A DNA stretch of 64,000 nt from Labilibaculum sp041595635 (GTDB taxonomy: Bacteria; Bacteroidota; Bacteroidia; Bacteroidales; Marinifilaceae): contig NZ_JBFHJW010000012.1 of assembly GCF_041595635.1 (NCBI RefSeq), positions 1 through 64,000 of the forward strand, read 5' to 3'. Shown here one piece after another: positions 1 through 8,235 of this stretch. The notes under the pieces were generated by a model. It saw only the letters and a list, made by a program, of their open reading frames with translations, made no database searches and had not been told where the DNA came from. Both the position numbers and the translations under genes were made by a program. Each line of letters opens with the position of its first letter. Position 1 is the stretch's first letter.

Positions 1-765
1 ATGGATCATCAAATTATTCGTGCTTTGTTTCGAATTTGTATTCAGGCTGCTGAAATTTTAGATATAGATAAAGATTTCTCGAAAGAACTACAGACAATGA
101 TCCCTAAAATTGCGCCTAACCAAATAGGGAAGCATGGTCAGTTGCAGGAGTGGCTCGAAGATGTAGACGATCCAGAAAATCACCATCGTCATGTTTCCCA
201 CTTATGGGCTGTTTATCCTGGCAAAGAAATTAATCCGGTTGAAACACCTGACTTGATGAAAGCTGCCAAGCAGTCGCTCGAATTTCGTGGTGATGGCGGA
301 ACAGGTTGGAGTTTGGCTTGGAAAATCAACTATTGGGCTCGTTTTTTAGAAGGAAACAAATCTTACGAGATGATCCATAAACTGTTGAGTCCAGCAGAAC
401 GTGCCGATGGAAAAGTTGGCGGTGGTTCTTATTCGAATCTATTTGATGCACATCCTCCTTTCCAAATCGATGGTAATTTTGGGGGGGCTTCTGGTATTCT
501 TGAAACTTTGGTGCAAAGTCACTTACAAAATATCGATTTATTGCCAGCTTTACCTGATGCTTTGCCAGAAGGTAAGATTTCCGGACTATGTGTGCGTGGT
601 GGATTTGAACTTACTTTTAGTTGGGAGAATGGACAGCTTCAGAACCTTCAGGTACTTTCAAAAACAGGTAACATTTGTCGTTTGAAATATGGAGAAAAGC
701 AAATTGACTTGAATACCGAAAAAGGCAAGATATATAATTTCAATGGAGCTCTGGAGCAGTTATAG
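1..765 (+). CDS. GH95 family alpha-L-fucosidase, C-terminal part (cut by window start)
   Basis: This is the end of a GH95-type glycosidase that would remove terminal alpha-L-fucose (some members remove L-galactose) from glycans outside the cytoplasm. The visible 254 residues carry typical GH95 C-terminal blocks: an EWLED/DDP stretch followed by HRHVSHL near residues 49-68, a GGTGWSLAWK stretch near 99-108, and HPPFQIDGNFGG near 151-162, the region that holds the catalytic base in this family. GH95 enzymes are usually about 750-800 residues, so roughly two thirds of the gene lies upstream. The ATG at base 1 is therefore almost certainly an internal methionine. The next gene, a sulfatase, starts 52 bp downstream on the same strand, consistent with one transcript. 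The family call is by motif reading; the exact substrate is not known. Confidence 0.85.
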   Translation: MDHQIIRALFRICIQAAEILDIDKDFSKELQTMIPKIAPNQIGKHGQLQEWLEDVDDPENHHRHVSHLWAVYPGKEINPVETPDLMKAAKQSLEFRGDGGTGWSLAWKINYWARFLEGNKSYEMIHKLLSPAERADGKVGGGSYSNLFDAHPPFQIDGNFGGASGILETLVQSHLQNIDLLPALPDALPEGKISGLCVRGGFELTFSWENGQLQNLQVLSKTGNICRLKYGEKQIDLNTEKGKIYNFNGALEQL

Positions 766-817
766 TACTGTTCAAAATTTGTTTAGAGACAATTGATTGT
801 AAAATAGAAACAATAAA

Positions 818-2188
818 ATGAAAAATTCCTCAAAAAAATCGAGTGCTAGAATCCTAATACTTTTTTGTGTTGGTTTGTTCCTGTTGGGCTGCTCTCAAAG
901 TCCAAAGTCGCCTAATGTAATCATCTTCTTTACGGATGATCAGGGTTATGAAGATGTTGGTTGTTTTGGTTCTCCATTAATCAAAACACCTAATCTCGAC
1001 CAAATGGCTAAGGATGGGGTTCGGTTTACAGATTTTTATTCAGCATCATCGGTTTGTTCTCCTGCAAGAGCTGCGCTTTTAACAGGATGCTATCCTCCAC
1101 GTGTTGATGTGCCTCGGGTACTTTGGCCAAATCTTGAAGGAGGTTTACCAACCGAAGAAATAACCATTGCTGATATGCTTAAGCAAAAAGGATATGCAAC
1201 AGCTTGTATCGGAAAATGGCATTTGGGAGATCAGCCACAATATTTACCAACAAGCCAGGGATTCGATCAATATTTTGGTATTCCTTTTAGTAACGATATG
1301 TCGGTAAATCCTGATTCTAAGGTTTCTGCAGATATTATTTTTAATGAAGGAATGACCATTGATAGTCTTCGCGAGAAGAAATGGAGAGGAAGAAGAGTGC
1401 CTTTGATGCAACAGGATGAAGTAATTGAATATCCTGTCGATCAGACTTATCTTACCAAAAGATATACAGAACAGGCCGTTCAATTTATCAAGGATAAAAA
1501 AGACAGTCCATTCTTTTTGTATGTCGCTCAATCTATGCCTCATGTGCCTTTACATGCTTCTGAAAACTTTAAAGGAAAGAGTGCAAGAGGATTGTATGGT
1601 GATGTGATTGAAGAGTTGGATTGGAGTATGGGACAGATTCAGAATACCCTTAAAGAATTGGGGCTTGAAGAAAATACTTTGGTGATTTTTACTTCTGATA
1701 ATGGCCCATGGAATTTAAAAAATGGTCATGGTGGTTCTGCTTTTCCATTGCGTGGATTTAAATTCCAAACTTACGAAGGTGGAATGCGTGAACCAATGAT
1801 AGCACAATGGAAGGGAAAGATTCCTGCAGGAACTGTCTGTTCGGAAATTGCATCTACAATTGACTTGTTGCCTACAATTGCAAAATTAACAGGTGGAACA
1901 TTACCAGAAAAAGTGATTGATGGTAAAGATATCTGGTCTTTGTTATCGGGAGAAAAAGAAGCAAAAACTCCGCATGATGCATTCTATTTTTATAAGGATA
2001 CAATTTTGGAAGCTGTACGAAGCGAAAATTGGAAGCTTCGTATTGTTGAAGGAAAAACAGAACTATATGATTTGAAAAAGGATATTTCTGAAACAAAAAA
2101 TATCGCTAGTGAAAAACCTGAAGTGGTTGAAAAATTGAGACAAAAAATGATAGCTTATGACATTGAGCTTAAAAACAATGTTCATTAG
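818..2188 (+). CDS. S1 family sulfatase (lipoprotein)
   Basis: A formylglycine-dependent sulfatase that hydrolyses sulfate esters on glycans. The N-terminus is a lipoprotein signal ending in a lipobox Cys near residue 25 (LLGC), so the enzyme should sit in the periplasm or on the outer membrane. The metal-binding TDDQGYEDVG stretch is near residues 38-48. The maturation motif C-S-P-A-R begins at Cys80 and is followed by AALLTG, so C80 would be converted to formylglycine. A GKWHLG block (near 131-136) and a TSDNGP block (near 293) are also present. At 456 residues it is a normal length. It lies between the GH95 fragment and a GH3 gene with short gaps. The S1 subfamily and sulfate position cannot be assigned by eye. 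Confidence 0.92.
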   Translation: MKNSSKKSSARILILFCVGLFLLGCSQSPKSPNVIIFFTDDQGYEDVGCFGSPLIKTPNLDQMAKDGVRFTDFYSASSVCSPARAALLTGCYPPRVDVPRVLWPNLEGGLPTEEITIADMLKQKGYATACIGKWHLGDQPQYLPTSQGFDQYFGIPFSNDMSVNPDSKVSADIIFNEGMTIDSLREKKWRGRRVPLMQQDEVIEYPVDQTYLTKRYTEQAVQFIKDKKDSPFFLYVAQSMPHVPLHASENFKGKSARGLYGDVIEELDWSMGQIQNTLKELGLEENTLVIFTSDNGPWNLKNGHGGSAFPLRGFKFQTYEGGMREPMIAQWKGKIPAGTVCSEIASTIDLLPTIAKLTGGTLPEKVIDGKDIWSLLSGEKEAKTPHDAFYFYKDTILEAVRSENWKLRIVEGKTELYDLKKDISETKNIASEKPEVVEKLRQKMIAYDIELKNNVH

Positions 2189-2224
2189 ATAGTTGTATTG
2201 CCATAATTTTTAAAATAGGATAAC

Positions 2225-4906
2225 GTGAAAAACTTCAAAAATACGAGAAATGTGTTGTTGGTTTGTGTGCTTTTTTTGAGTTCACTATCAGTAACGGCAA
2301 AGAAAACTTTGCCTTATAAAAATGCCAAATTATCAGTCGATGAGCGAGTAGATGACTTGCTTAGCAGAATGACCCTGGAAGAAAAATTCTGGCAAATGTT
2401 TATGATTCCTGGTGATTATAGCGAGGATATGAGCAAATATAAAAATGGAGTATTTGGATTTCAAGTCGCTAGTAAAGGAAAAAAAGCAACTGCCGCCGAA
2501 CAAATAATGGACTACGGTTCGGCAGGATCAGCCTATGAAATGACCGAAAAGATTAATAAGCTTCAACATTATTTTCTGGAAGAAACACGTTTGGGAATTC
2601 CTTTAATTCCATTTAATGAAGCTTTGCACGGATTAACGCGTGATGGAGCAACTGCTTTTCCGCAGGCCATTGCTTTGGCTGCAACCTGGGATACGACTTT
2701 AGTTGCCGATGTAGCAAGAGCTATTACTCGTGAAACAAAAACCAGAGGAATTCGTCAGATTTTATCTCCTGTTTTAAATATTGCCCGCGATGTTCGTTGG
2801 GGTAGAGTAGAGGAAACTTATGGTGAAGATCCTTACTTAACAACCCAAATGGGTGTGGCTTTTATCAGTCAGTTCGAAAAAGAAGGAGTGATTACGACGC
2901 CTAAGCATTTTGTTGCAAACATTGGTGCAGGAGGGCGTGACTCTTATCCTATCAGCTTTAGCGAACGTTTGCTCGAAGAAATTTATTTTCCTGCCTTTAA
3001 AGCGGTGTTCCAAAAGGCTGGCGCTCGTTCGGTAATGACAGCCTACAATTCATTAGATGGTTCTCCTTGTTCTGCTAATGAATGGTTGCTACGTACCAAA
3101 TTAAAAGAAGAGTGGGGTTTTAAAGGTTTTGTAATTTCCGATGCGGGAGCTACCGGAGGTTCGAATGTATTGCACTTTACAGCTAAAGATTATGCTGAAT
3201 CGACCGAAGATGCTGTTGAAGCAGGTTTAGATGTGATGTTTCAGACCAATTACAATCACTATCCTTTATTTTGGAAAGCTTATGAAGAAGGAATGGTTGA
3301 TGAAAAAGCCATCGATGAAGCTGTGAGTAGAATACTAAGAATAAAATTTGAATTGGGATTGTTCGAAAATCCTTACGTTGATGCCGATCAGGCAGCTCTT
3401 TGGAACGGGCATAAAAGTCATCGTGAGTTAGCGCGTAAATCGGCGGCTAAATCTATGGTTCTTCTGAAAAATGAAAAGGAAACTCTTCCCATTGCGAAAT
3501 CAGGAAATAAAATTGCTTTAATCGGTTCTGATGTGAAAGCCGGACGTTTAGGTGGATATAGTGGACCAGGAAACGATATTGTATCTATATACGATGGAAT
3601 GAAAAATGCAGTTGGCGAAGAGAATATTCTTTACTCAGCGGGTGTTCCATTGAATTCCAGAACTCATCTGGTTGTTCCTACCGACTTTTTATCAACCACT
3701 AAAGATGGAAAAAAAGTAGCTGGTTTATCGGCTCAGTATTTCGATAATATCACACTGACTGGAGAACCAAAAGTGGAGCGTATCGATAAGAAAATTAATT
3801 GTGGTTGGACACTTTTTTCTCCACATGAAGACTTAGCTTACGATTGGTATTCGGTACGTTGGACAGGGAAAATTAAAGCTCCTAAAGCTGGAAAATTTAA
3901 GCTGGGAATCGAAGGAAATGATGGTTACCGTCTTTACCTGGATGGAAAGCTGATTATCGACAATTGGAAAAAACAATCCTACAATACCATTCTTAAAGAT
4001 TTTGATTTTGAGGAAGGTAAGGAGTACGATTTAAAACTTGAATTTTTTGAATCAGCAGGAAATGTAAAACTGAAATTGGTTTGGGATGCTACTGTTGAAA
4101 ATGTTTGGGAACAACAAATTGCTGATGCAGTAGAAGCGGCGAAAAATAGTGATATAGCTGTTGTTGTTGCTGGTATTCACGAAGGTGAGTTTCAGGATCG
4201 TGCGCTATTGGCTTTGCCTGGTCATCAGGAAGAAATGATTAAAGCGGTTGCTGCAACGGGTAAGCCAACCATTGTTGCTTTGGTAGGTGGTAGTGCCATC
4301 ACCATGTCGCATTGGATTAATGATGTTGATGCTGTTTTTATGGCTTGGTATCCTGGCGAAAATGGAGGAAATGCTTTCGCAGATGTACTGTTTGGGGATG
4401 AAAATCCAGCAGGAAGATTGCCGATTACTTTCCCCGTTGATGAAGCGCAATGTCCTTTGTATTACAACAACAAACCTACCGGTCGTGGCGATAACTATCA
4501 CAACTTAACAGGTCAGCCTTTATTTCCTTTCGGATTTGGCTTGAGTTATACTTCTTTTGAGTATTCAGATTTGGCATTCAGTAAAAATACCATTGCAGCC
4601 GATGAGACGGTGAAAATTAGCTGTGTTGTTAAAAATACTGGAGCGGTAAAAGGAGAAGAGGTAGTTCAATTATACATTCGCGATGAATTGGCTTCGGTGA
4701 GTCGTCCGATTAAAGAGTTAAAAGGCTTCCAAAGAATTTCCTTACTTCCTGGCGAAGAGAAAATAGTACATTTCACACTCGGACCTGATGAGCTTTCGAT
4801 GTTGAATAAAGACATGGAAAGAGTAGTGGAAGCAGGTGATTTTAGAATTGTAATTGGTTCATCATCGAAAGATGGGAAGCTGAGAGGAATATTAAGTGTA
4901 CAATAA
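2225..4906 (+). CDS. GH3 family beta-glycosidase with inserted PA14 domain
   Basis: An exported GH3 exo-beta-glycosidase (beta-glucosidase or beta-xylosidase type). The start is GTG at 2225, chosen because it has AGGA just upstream and gives a clean signal peptide (residues 1-25, ending VTA). The (alpha/beta)8 part shows the NEALHGLTRDGATAFPQ block, the VRWGRVEETYGEDPY block and KHFVAN. The presumed nucleophile is Asp306 in GFVISDAGA, where many GH3 enzymes have SDW. A PA14-like domain is inserted around residues 495-630 (AQYFDN, then EGNDGYRLYLDG). The second sandwich and a C-terminal fibronectin-III-like domain follow (GFGLSYTSFEY, then VVQLYIRD). 893 residues fits PA14-containing GH3 enzymes. 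Some GH3 enzymes of gut Bacteroides remove beta-1,2-xylose from plant N-glycans; that role here is inference only. Confidence 0.93.
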   Translation: MKNFKNTRNVLLVCVLFLSSLSVTAKKTLPYKNAKLSVDERVDDLLSRMTLEEKFWQMFMIPGDYSEDMSKYKNGVFGFQVASKGKKATAAEQIMDYGSAGSAYEMTEKINKLQHYFLEETRLGIPLIPFNEALHGLTRDGATAFPQAIALAATWDTTLVADVARAITRETKTRGIRQILSPVLNIARDVRWGRVEETYGEDPYLTTQMGVAFISQFEKEGVITTPKHFVANIGAGGRDSYPISFSERLLEEIYFPAFKAVFQKAGARSVMTAYNSLDGSPCSANEWLLRTKLKEEWGFKGFVISDAGATGGSNVLHFTAKDYAESTEDAVEAGLDVMFQTNYNHYPLFWKAYEEGMVDEKAIDEAVSRILRIKFELGLFENPYVDADQAALWNGHKSHRELARKSAAKSMVLLKNEKETLPIAKSGNKIALIGSDVKAGRLGGYSGPGNDIVSIYDGMKNAVGEENILYSAGVPLNSRTHLVVPTDFLSTTKDGKKVAGLSAQYFDNITLTGEPKVERIDKKINCGWTLFSPHEDLAYDWYSVRWTGKIKAPKAGKFKLGIEGNDGYRLYLDGKLIIDNWKKQSYNTILKDFDFEEGKEYDLKLEFFESAGNVKLKLVWDATVENVWEQQIADAVEAAKNSDIAVVVAGIHEGEFQDRALLALPGHQEEMIKAVAATGKPTIVALVGGSAITMSHWINDVDAVFMAWYPGENGGNAFADVLFGDENPAGRLPITFPVDEAQCPLYYNNKPTGRGDNYHNLTGQPLFPFGFGLSYTSFEYSDLAFSKNTIAADETVKISCVVKNTGAVKGEEVVQLYIRDELASVSRPIKELKGFQRISLLPGEEKIVHFTLGPDELSMLNKDMERVVEAGDFRIVIGSSSKDGKLRGILSVQ

Positions 4907-4924
4907 ACGAATCTGTAGAAACTG

Positions 4925-5842
4925 ATGAAACAGAAAATAGCAGGAGTACTAATCTTATTTGTGGGTTTGGTCGGATTCGCGTGTCAGGCGCAGAACCCGA
5001 TTCTACGGAAAAAGCAAGCGAATTTTATGTACGCTGCCGATCCTGCTGCCGAAGTGTTCGATGGGAAGGTATATGTGTACTGTTCCCATGATCAGGATAG
5101 CGCAGTTAATTATAGCACCATGCAAGATTATTTGGTTCTGGAATCGGAAGATATGGTGAACTGGACGAACCATGGAGTGGTGCTTAAACCTCGCGAATAT
5201 TCCTGGGCACAGGGGCAAATGAATGCTCCCGATGTGGCTTACAAAGATGGTTGGTACTATTTCTATTTTCCTTACGATAAAACACATATTGGTGTGGCTA
5301 AAAGCCGCACTCCAGTTGGACCATGGGAGGAAGCCGTAACCGGTAAGATTACAACCATTTTTGATCCTTGTGTGATTGTGGACGAAGATGGACAAGCTTA
5401 TATCTATGGGAATGACCACAAGGTTAATATTGGTGAAATAGGAGCACACGTAATGGGAGCAAAACTTAAGGATAATATGGTGGAGCTTGATGGTCCCTGG
5501 GTTCGACTGAGTGAAGAAAGAGTGAATGAAGCTGTTCATGTTTTTAAACGAAAAGGCATATACTATTTTCATGGTAGGTTAGGAAAAGTTACCAACTATT
5601 GGATGGCAAATGAACCTTTGCCTCAATATGCAACATTTAAAGGCCTGTTGGCACCCGATGCACCCAATGCACCAAATCATGCTTCTGCTATTGAATTTAA
5701 AGGAGAATGGTACTTTTTTTATCATCGGGGAGATGTTTCTGATGGTTCTTTTCATAAAAGATCTGCTTGTTTCGAGAAAATGTATTTTAACGAGGATGGC
5801 AGCATTCAACCTATTATATACACATTAGATGATGTGGAATAG
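4925..5842 (+). CDS. GH43 family glycosidase (lipoprotein)
   Basis: A five-bladed beta-propeller glycosidase of the GH43 type, typically acting on alpha-L-arabinofuranosides, beta-xylosides or beta-galactosides. The lipoprotein signal ends at a lipobox Cys near residue 20 (GFAC). The three expected acidic residues are visible: Asp39 in AADPAAEVF (base), Asp147 in FDPCVIVDED (pKa modulator) and Glu202 in VNEAVHVF (acid). At 305 residues it is a single catalytic domain with no accessory module. It starts 18 bp after the GH3 stop, so the two are likely co-transcribed and may act on the same side chain. Substrate specificity cannot be read from the sequence. Confidence 0.88.
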   Translation: MKQKIAGVLILFVGLVGFACQAQNPILRKKQANFMYAADPAAEVFDGKVYVYCSHDQDSAVNYSTMQDYLVLESEDMVNWTNHGVVLKPREYSWAQGQMNAPDVAYKDGWYYFYFPYDKTHIGVAKSRTPVGPWEEAVTGKITTIFDPCVIVDEDGQAYIYGNDHKVNIGEIGAHVMGAKLKDNMVELDGPWVRLSEERVNEAVHVFKRKGIYYFHGRLGKVTNYWMANEPLPQYATFKGLLAPDAPNAPNHASAIEFKGEWYFFYHRGDVSDGSFHKRSACFEKMYFNEDGSIQPIIYTLDDVE

Positions 5843-5922
5843 TAGAAATTGATCTGGAAAATCAAATTAATAAATACTTGAGAATTTCTTGTACCTGTTT
5901 TGTTACTAAAAAATTAAAATCT

Positions 5923-7344
5923 ATGAAATCTATAAAATTAAGTCTGCTAGTTGTTGCGTTAGCCTCTGTGGCTTGCACAAAAACGCCAAATGTAAAGTGG
6001 GTAAGCACTACCAATGATGCTCGTTGGGAAGAAAAAGAAATTGCCGCACCCTCAAAAGATGGTTTGCAAGAAGTTGTGTTAAATATTGATACTAAGAAAC
6101 AACAGCAAGAAATTGAGGGTTTTGGTGGTTGTTTTAACGAAATGGGTTGGGAGGCTTTAGGAATGGTTACTCCTGCTGAAAAACAACAATTACTAAACGA
6201 CTTATTTGATACAGAAACAGGATGTAAGTTCAACTTGTGTCGTATGCCTATTGGTGCTAACGACTATGCTGTTGATTGGTACAGCCATAACGAGACTTCA
6301 GAGGATTTTGCTATGGAGAATTTCTCTATAGATCGCGATAAGCAACGTTTGGTTCCTTACATTCACGAAGCTCAAAAATTAAATCCTGAAATCAGAGTAT
6401 GGGCTTCACCTTGGTGTCCTCCTTCATGGATGAAACACAACAAACACTATGCTTGTCGTGCTGATGCGAAGGTTAATGATTTATCACCAGAGCTTAGCTC
6501 AACCGAAGAATTAGTTTCAAGATTTATTACAGAACCAGCTTACTTTAAGGCTTATGCACTTTACTTCTCTAAATTTATTAAAGCTTATGAACAAGAGGGA
6601 ATTAAAATCAGTGCTGTTCATGTTCAAAACGAACCTAATTCAGCGCAAAATTTCCCATCATGTGTATGGAAAATGCAGGATCTTGGAATTCTTATTGCTG
6701 ATTATTTAGCGCCTCAATTTAAAGCTGACTCTATTGATGCTGACATTTGGTTAGGTACTATTGAGCGTCCGCAAATTGAACGTGTAAACGATGTATTGCA
6801 ATATAAAAATGTTCTTGATCTTGTTAAAGGAGTAGGTTTTCAGTGGGCAGGTAAAGGTGCAATTAAAGATGTTCATGCCAAATATCCTCAAATGAGTTTA
6901 ATGCAAACCGAAACCGAATGTGGTGATGGTTCTAACGACTGGAAAGCCGCTGAGCATACCTTTGACCTAATGAAACATTACTTTAAAAATGGAGCTAATG
7001 CTTATATGTATTGGAACATGATTTTAGATGAAACAGGAAAAAGCCAGTGGGGTTGGAAACAAAATTCAATGATTTCTATCGATAGTAAAAGCAAGTCAAT
7101 TACTTATAATCCTGAGTTTTATTTAATGAAGCACTTAAGTGCATTTGTAAAAGCAGGAAATGTAAAATTGGATGTTGACAACGATAATTCAATTGTATTC
7201 TTCGATCAGGTTAAAAATGAAGTGATTGTTTTAGCTTATAACGATAAAGCGGAAGATTGTGTTTTAAATCTTAATATTAATAACACACCTGTTACTGCTC
7301 AATTAAGTGCAAAGTCGTTTAATACAATAGTAGTTAGTTTGTAA
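5923..7344 (+). CDS. GH30 family glycosidase (lipoprotein)
   Basis: A clan GH-A retaining glycosidase of family GH30 (relatives include glucosylceramidases, beta-1,6-glucanases and beta-fucosidase/xylosidase types). I start it at ATG 5923: the open frame extends upstream to a TTG at 5878, but the shorter form begins directly with a lipoprotein signal whose Cys is near residue 18 (SVAC). Family signatures are GFGGCFNEMGWEA near residues 65-77, WASPWCPPSWMK, the acid/base Glu237 in HVQNEPNSA, and the nucleophile, probably Glu330, in MQTETECGDG (Glu332 is the alternative). The C-terminal beta-sandwich follows YNPEFYLMKHLS. It sits 80 bp after GH43 and 18 bp before an SGNH hydrolase. The subfamily is not resolved. 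Confidence 0.9.
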   Translation: MKSIKLSLLVVALASVACTKTPNVKWVSTTNDARWEEKEIAAPSKDGLQEVVLNIDTKKQQQEIEGFGGCFNEMGWEALGMVTPAEKQQLLNDLFDTETGCKFNLCRMPIGANDYAVDWYSHNETSEDFAMENFSIDRDKQRLVPYIHEAQKLNPEIRVWASPWCPPSWMKHNKHYACRADAKVNDLSPELSSTEELVSRFITEPAYFKAYALYFSKFIKAYEQEGIKISAVHVQNEPNSAQNFPSCVWKMQDLGILIADYLAPQFKADSIDADIWLGTIERPQIERVNDVLQYKNVLDLVKGVGFQWAGKGAIKDVHAKYPQMSLMQTETECGDGSNDWKAAEHTFDLMKHYFKNGANAYMYWNMILDETGKSQWGWKQNSMISIDSKSKSITYNPEFYLMKHLSAFVKAGNVKLDVDNDNSIVFFDQVKNEVIVLAYNDKAEDCVLNLNINNTPVTAQLSAKSFNTIVVSL

Positions 7345-7362
7345 AAAGCTAAGACATTCAAT

Positions 7363-8157
7363 ATGGATAGAAGAAAATTTATAAAAGGTTTAGGAGCGTC
7401 AGTACTTTTCATGGGTGTCGCTCCTATGGCTTTTGCTAAGGGGAATAAGAAAAGGTGTAACGAGCAAGTTTGCCGAGAAGCATGGACCAAATTATGTGAT
7501 TATAGAATTAAAGAAGCGCCATATGCATATGTTCATCCACAAAAACGATTGCCCAACGTTTTTTTATATGGTGATTCTATCTCAATTGGTTACACATTAA
7601 AGGTACGTGAAGAATTACAAGGGAAAGCCAATGTATTTCGTACTTTCCGTAATGGAGGTGCCAGTAATACTTTTATTCCGAATATGGAAAAAATGAAAAA
7701 GGCCATGTTTCAACCCTATTTAGAGAATGGTTTGAATTTTACCTGGGATGTGATTCATTTTAACGTTGGTTTACATGATTTGAAATACTTAGCTAATGGA
7801 AAATTAGATAAGGAGAATGGAAAGCAAGTTTCTTCATTAACTGAATATCAAACGAATTTGGATAAAATTTGTAAGTATCTGATTTCAGAATTTCCAAAAG
7901 CTAAATTGATTTTCGCAAGCTCTACTCCGGTTCCTGAAGGTGCTGACGGAAGAATTGCTGGAGATAGTGTAAAATATAACAAAGCAGCTATGGAGGTTAT
8001 GGCAAAATACCCATCAATAGTTATTAATGATTTGTATGCATTTACGAAACCAAATTTCGAAAAATGGACTTTAAAACCAGGAAATGTTCATTACAACCAA
8101 TTAGGAAAAAGTGAACAAGGAAAAAAGGTGGCTGAAGTCATTTCAAAACAATTATAA
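7363..8157 (+). CDS. SGNH/GDSL hydrolase with twin-arginine-like signal
   Basis: A member of the SGNH hydrolase superfamily, probably removing acyl (for example acetyl) groups from glycans. The N-terminus RRKFIKG followed by a hydrophobic stretch and AFA looks like a Tat export signal; no neighbouring enzyme has one. Block I is YGDSISIG near residues 69-76, with the nucleophile Ser in GDS. A block-II-like Gly lies in RNGGAS and block III is FNVGLHD. The block V His is His243 in GNVHYNQLG, but the residue three before it is Gly240, where the usual DxxH motif has Asp. The enzyme may therefore work with a Ser-His dyad or use another acid. It starts 18 bp after the GH30 stop. Confidence 0.8.
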   Translation: MDRRKFIKGLGASVLFMGVAPMAFAKGNKKRCNEQVCREAWTKLCDYRIKEAPYAYVHPQKRLPNVFLYGDSISIGYTLKVREELQGKANVFRTFRNGGASNTFIPNMEKMKKAMFQPYLENGLNFTWDVIHFNVGLHDLKYLANGKLDKENGKQVSSLTEYQTNLDKICKYLISEFPKAKLIFASSTPVPEGADGRIAGDSVKYNKAAMEVMAKYPSIVINDLYAFTKPNFEKWTLKPGNVHYNQLGKSEQGKKVAEVISKQL

Positions 8158-8235
8158 ATTCGCTGAAATCGTAAAATTGAAAGGAGTTTCGATTTGCTTT
8201 GTTTGCAAATCTGTTTCTGTTTAAAACTATAATAA

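Noticed and set aside
5003..5572. 189-codon open frame on the minus strand inside the GH43 gene
   Set aside because: It lies opposite a clear GH43 gene with three catalytic residues and shows no domain of its own. It is a shadow frame.
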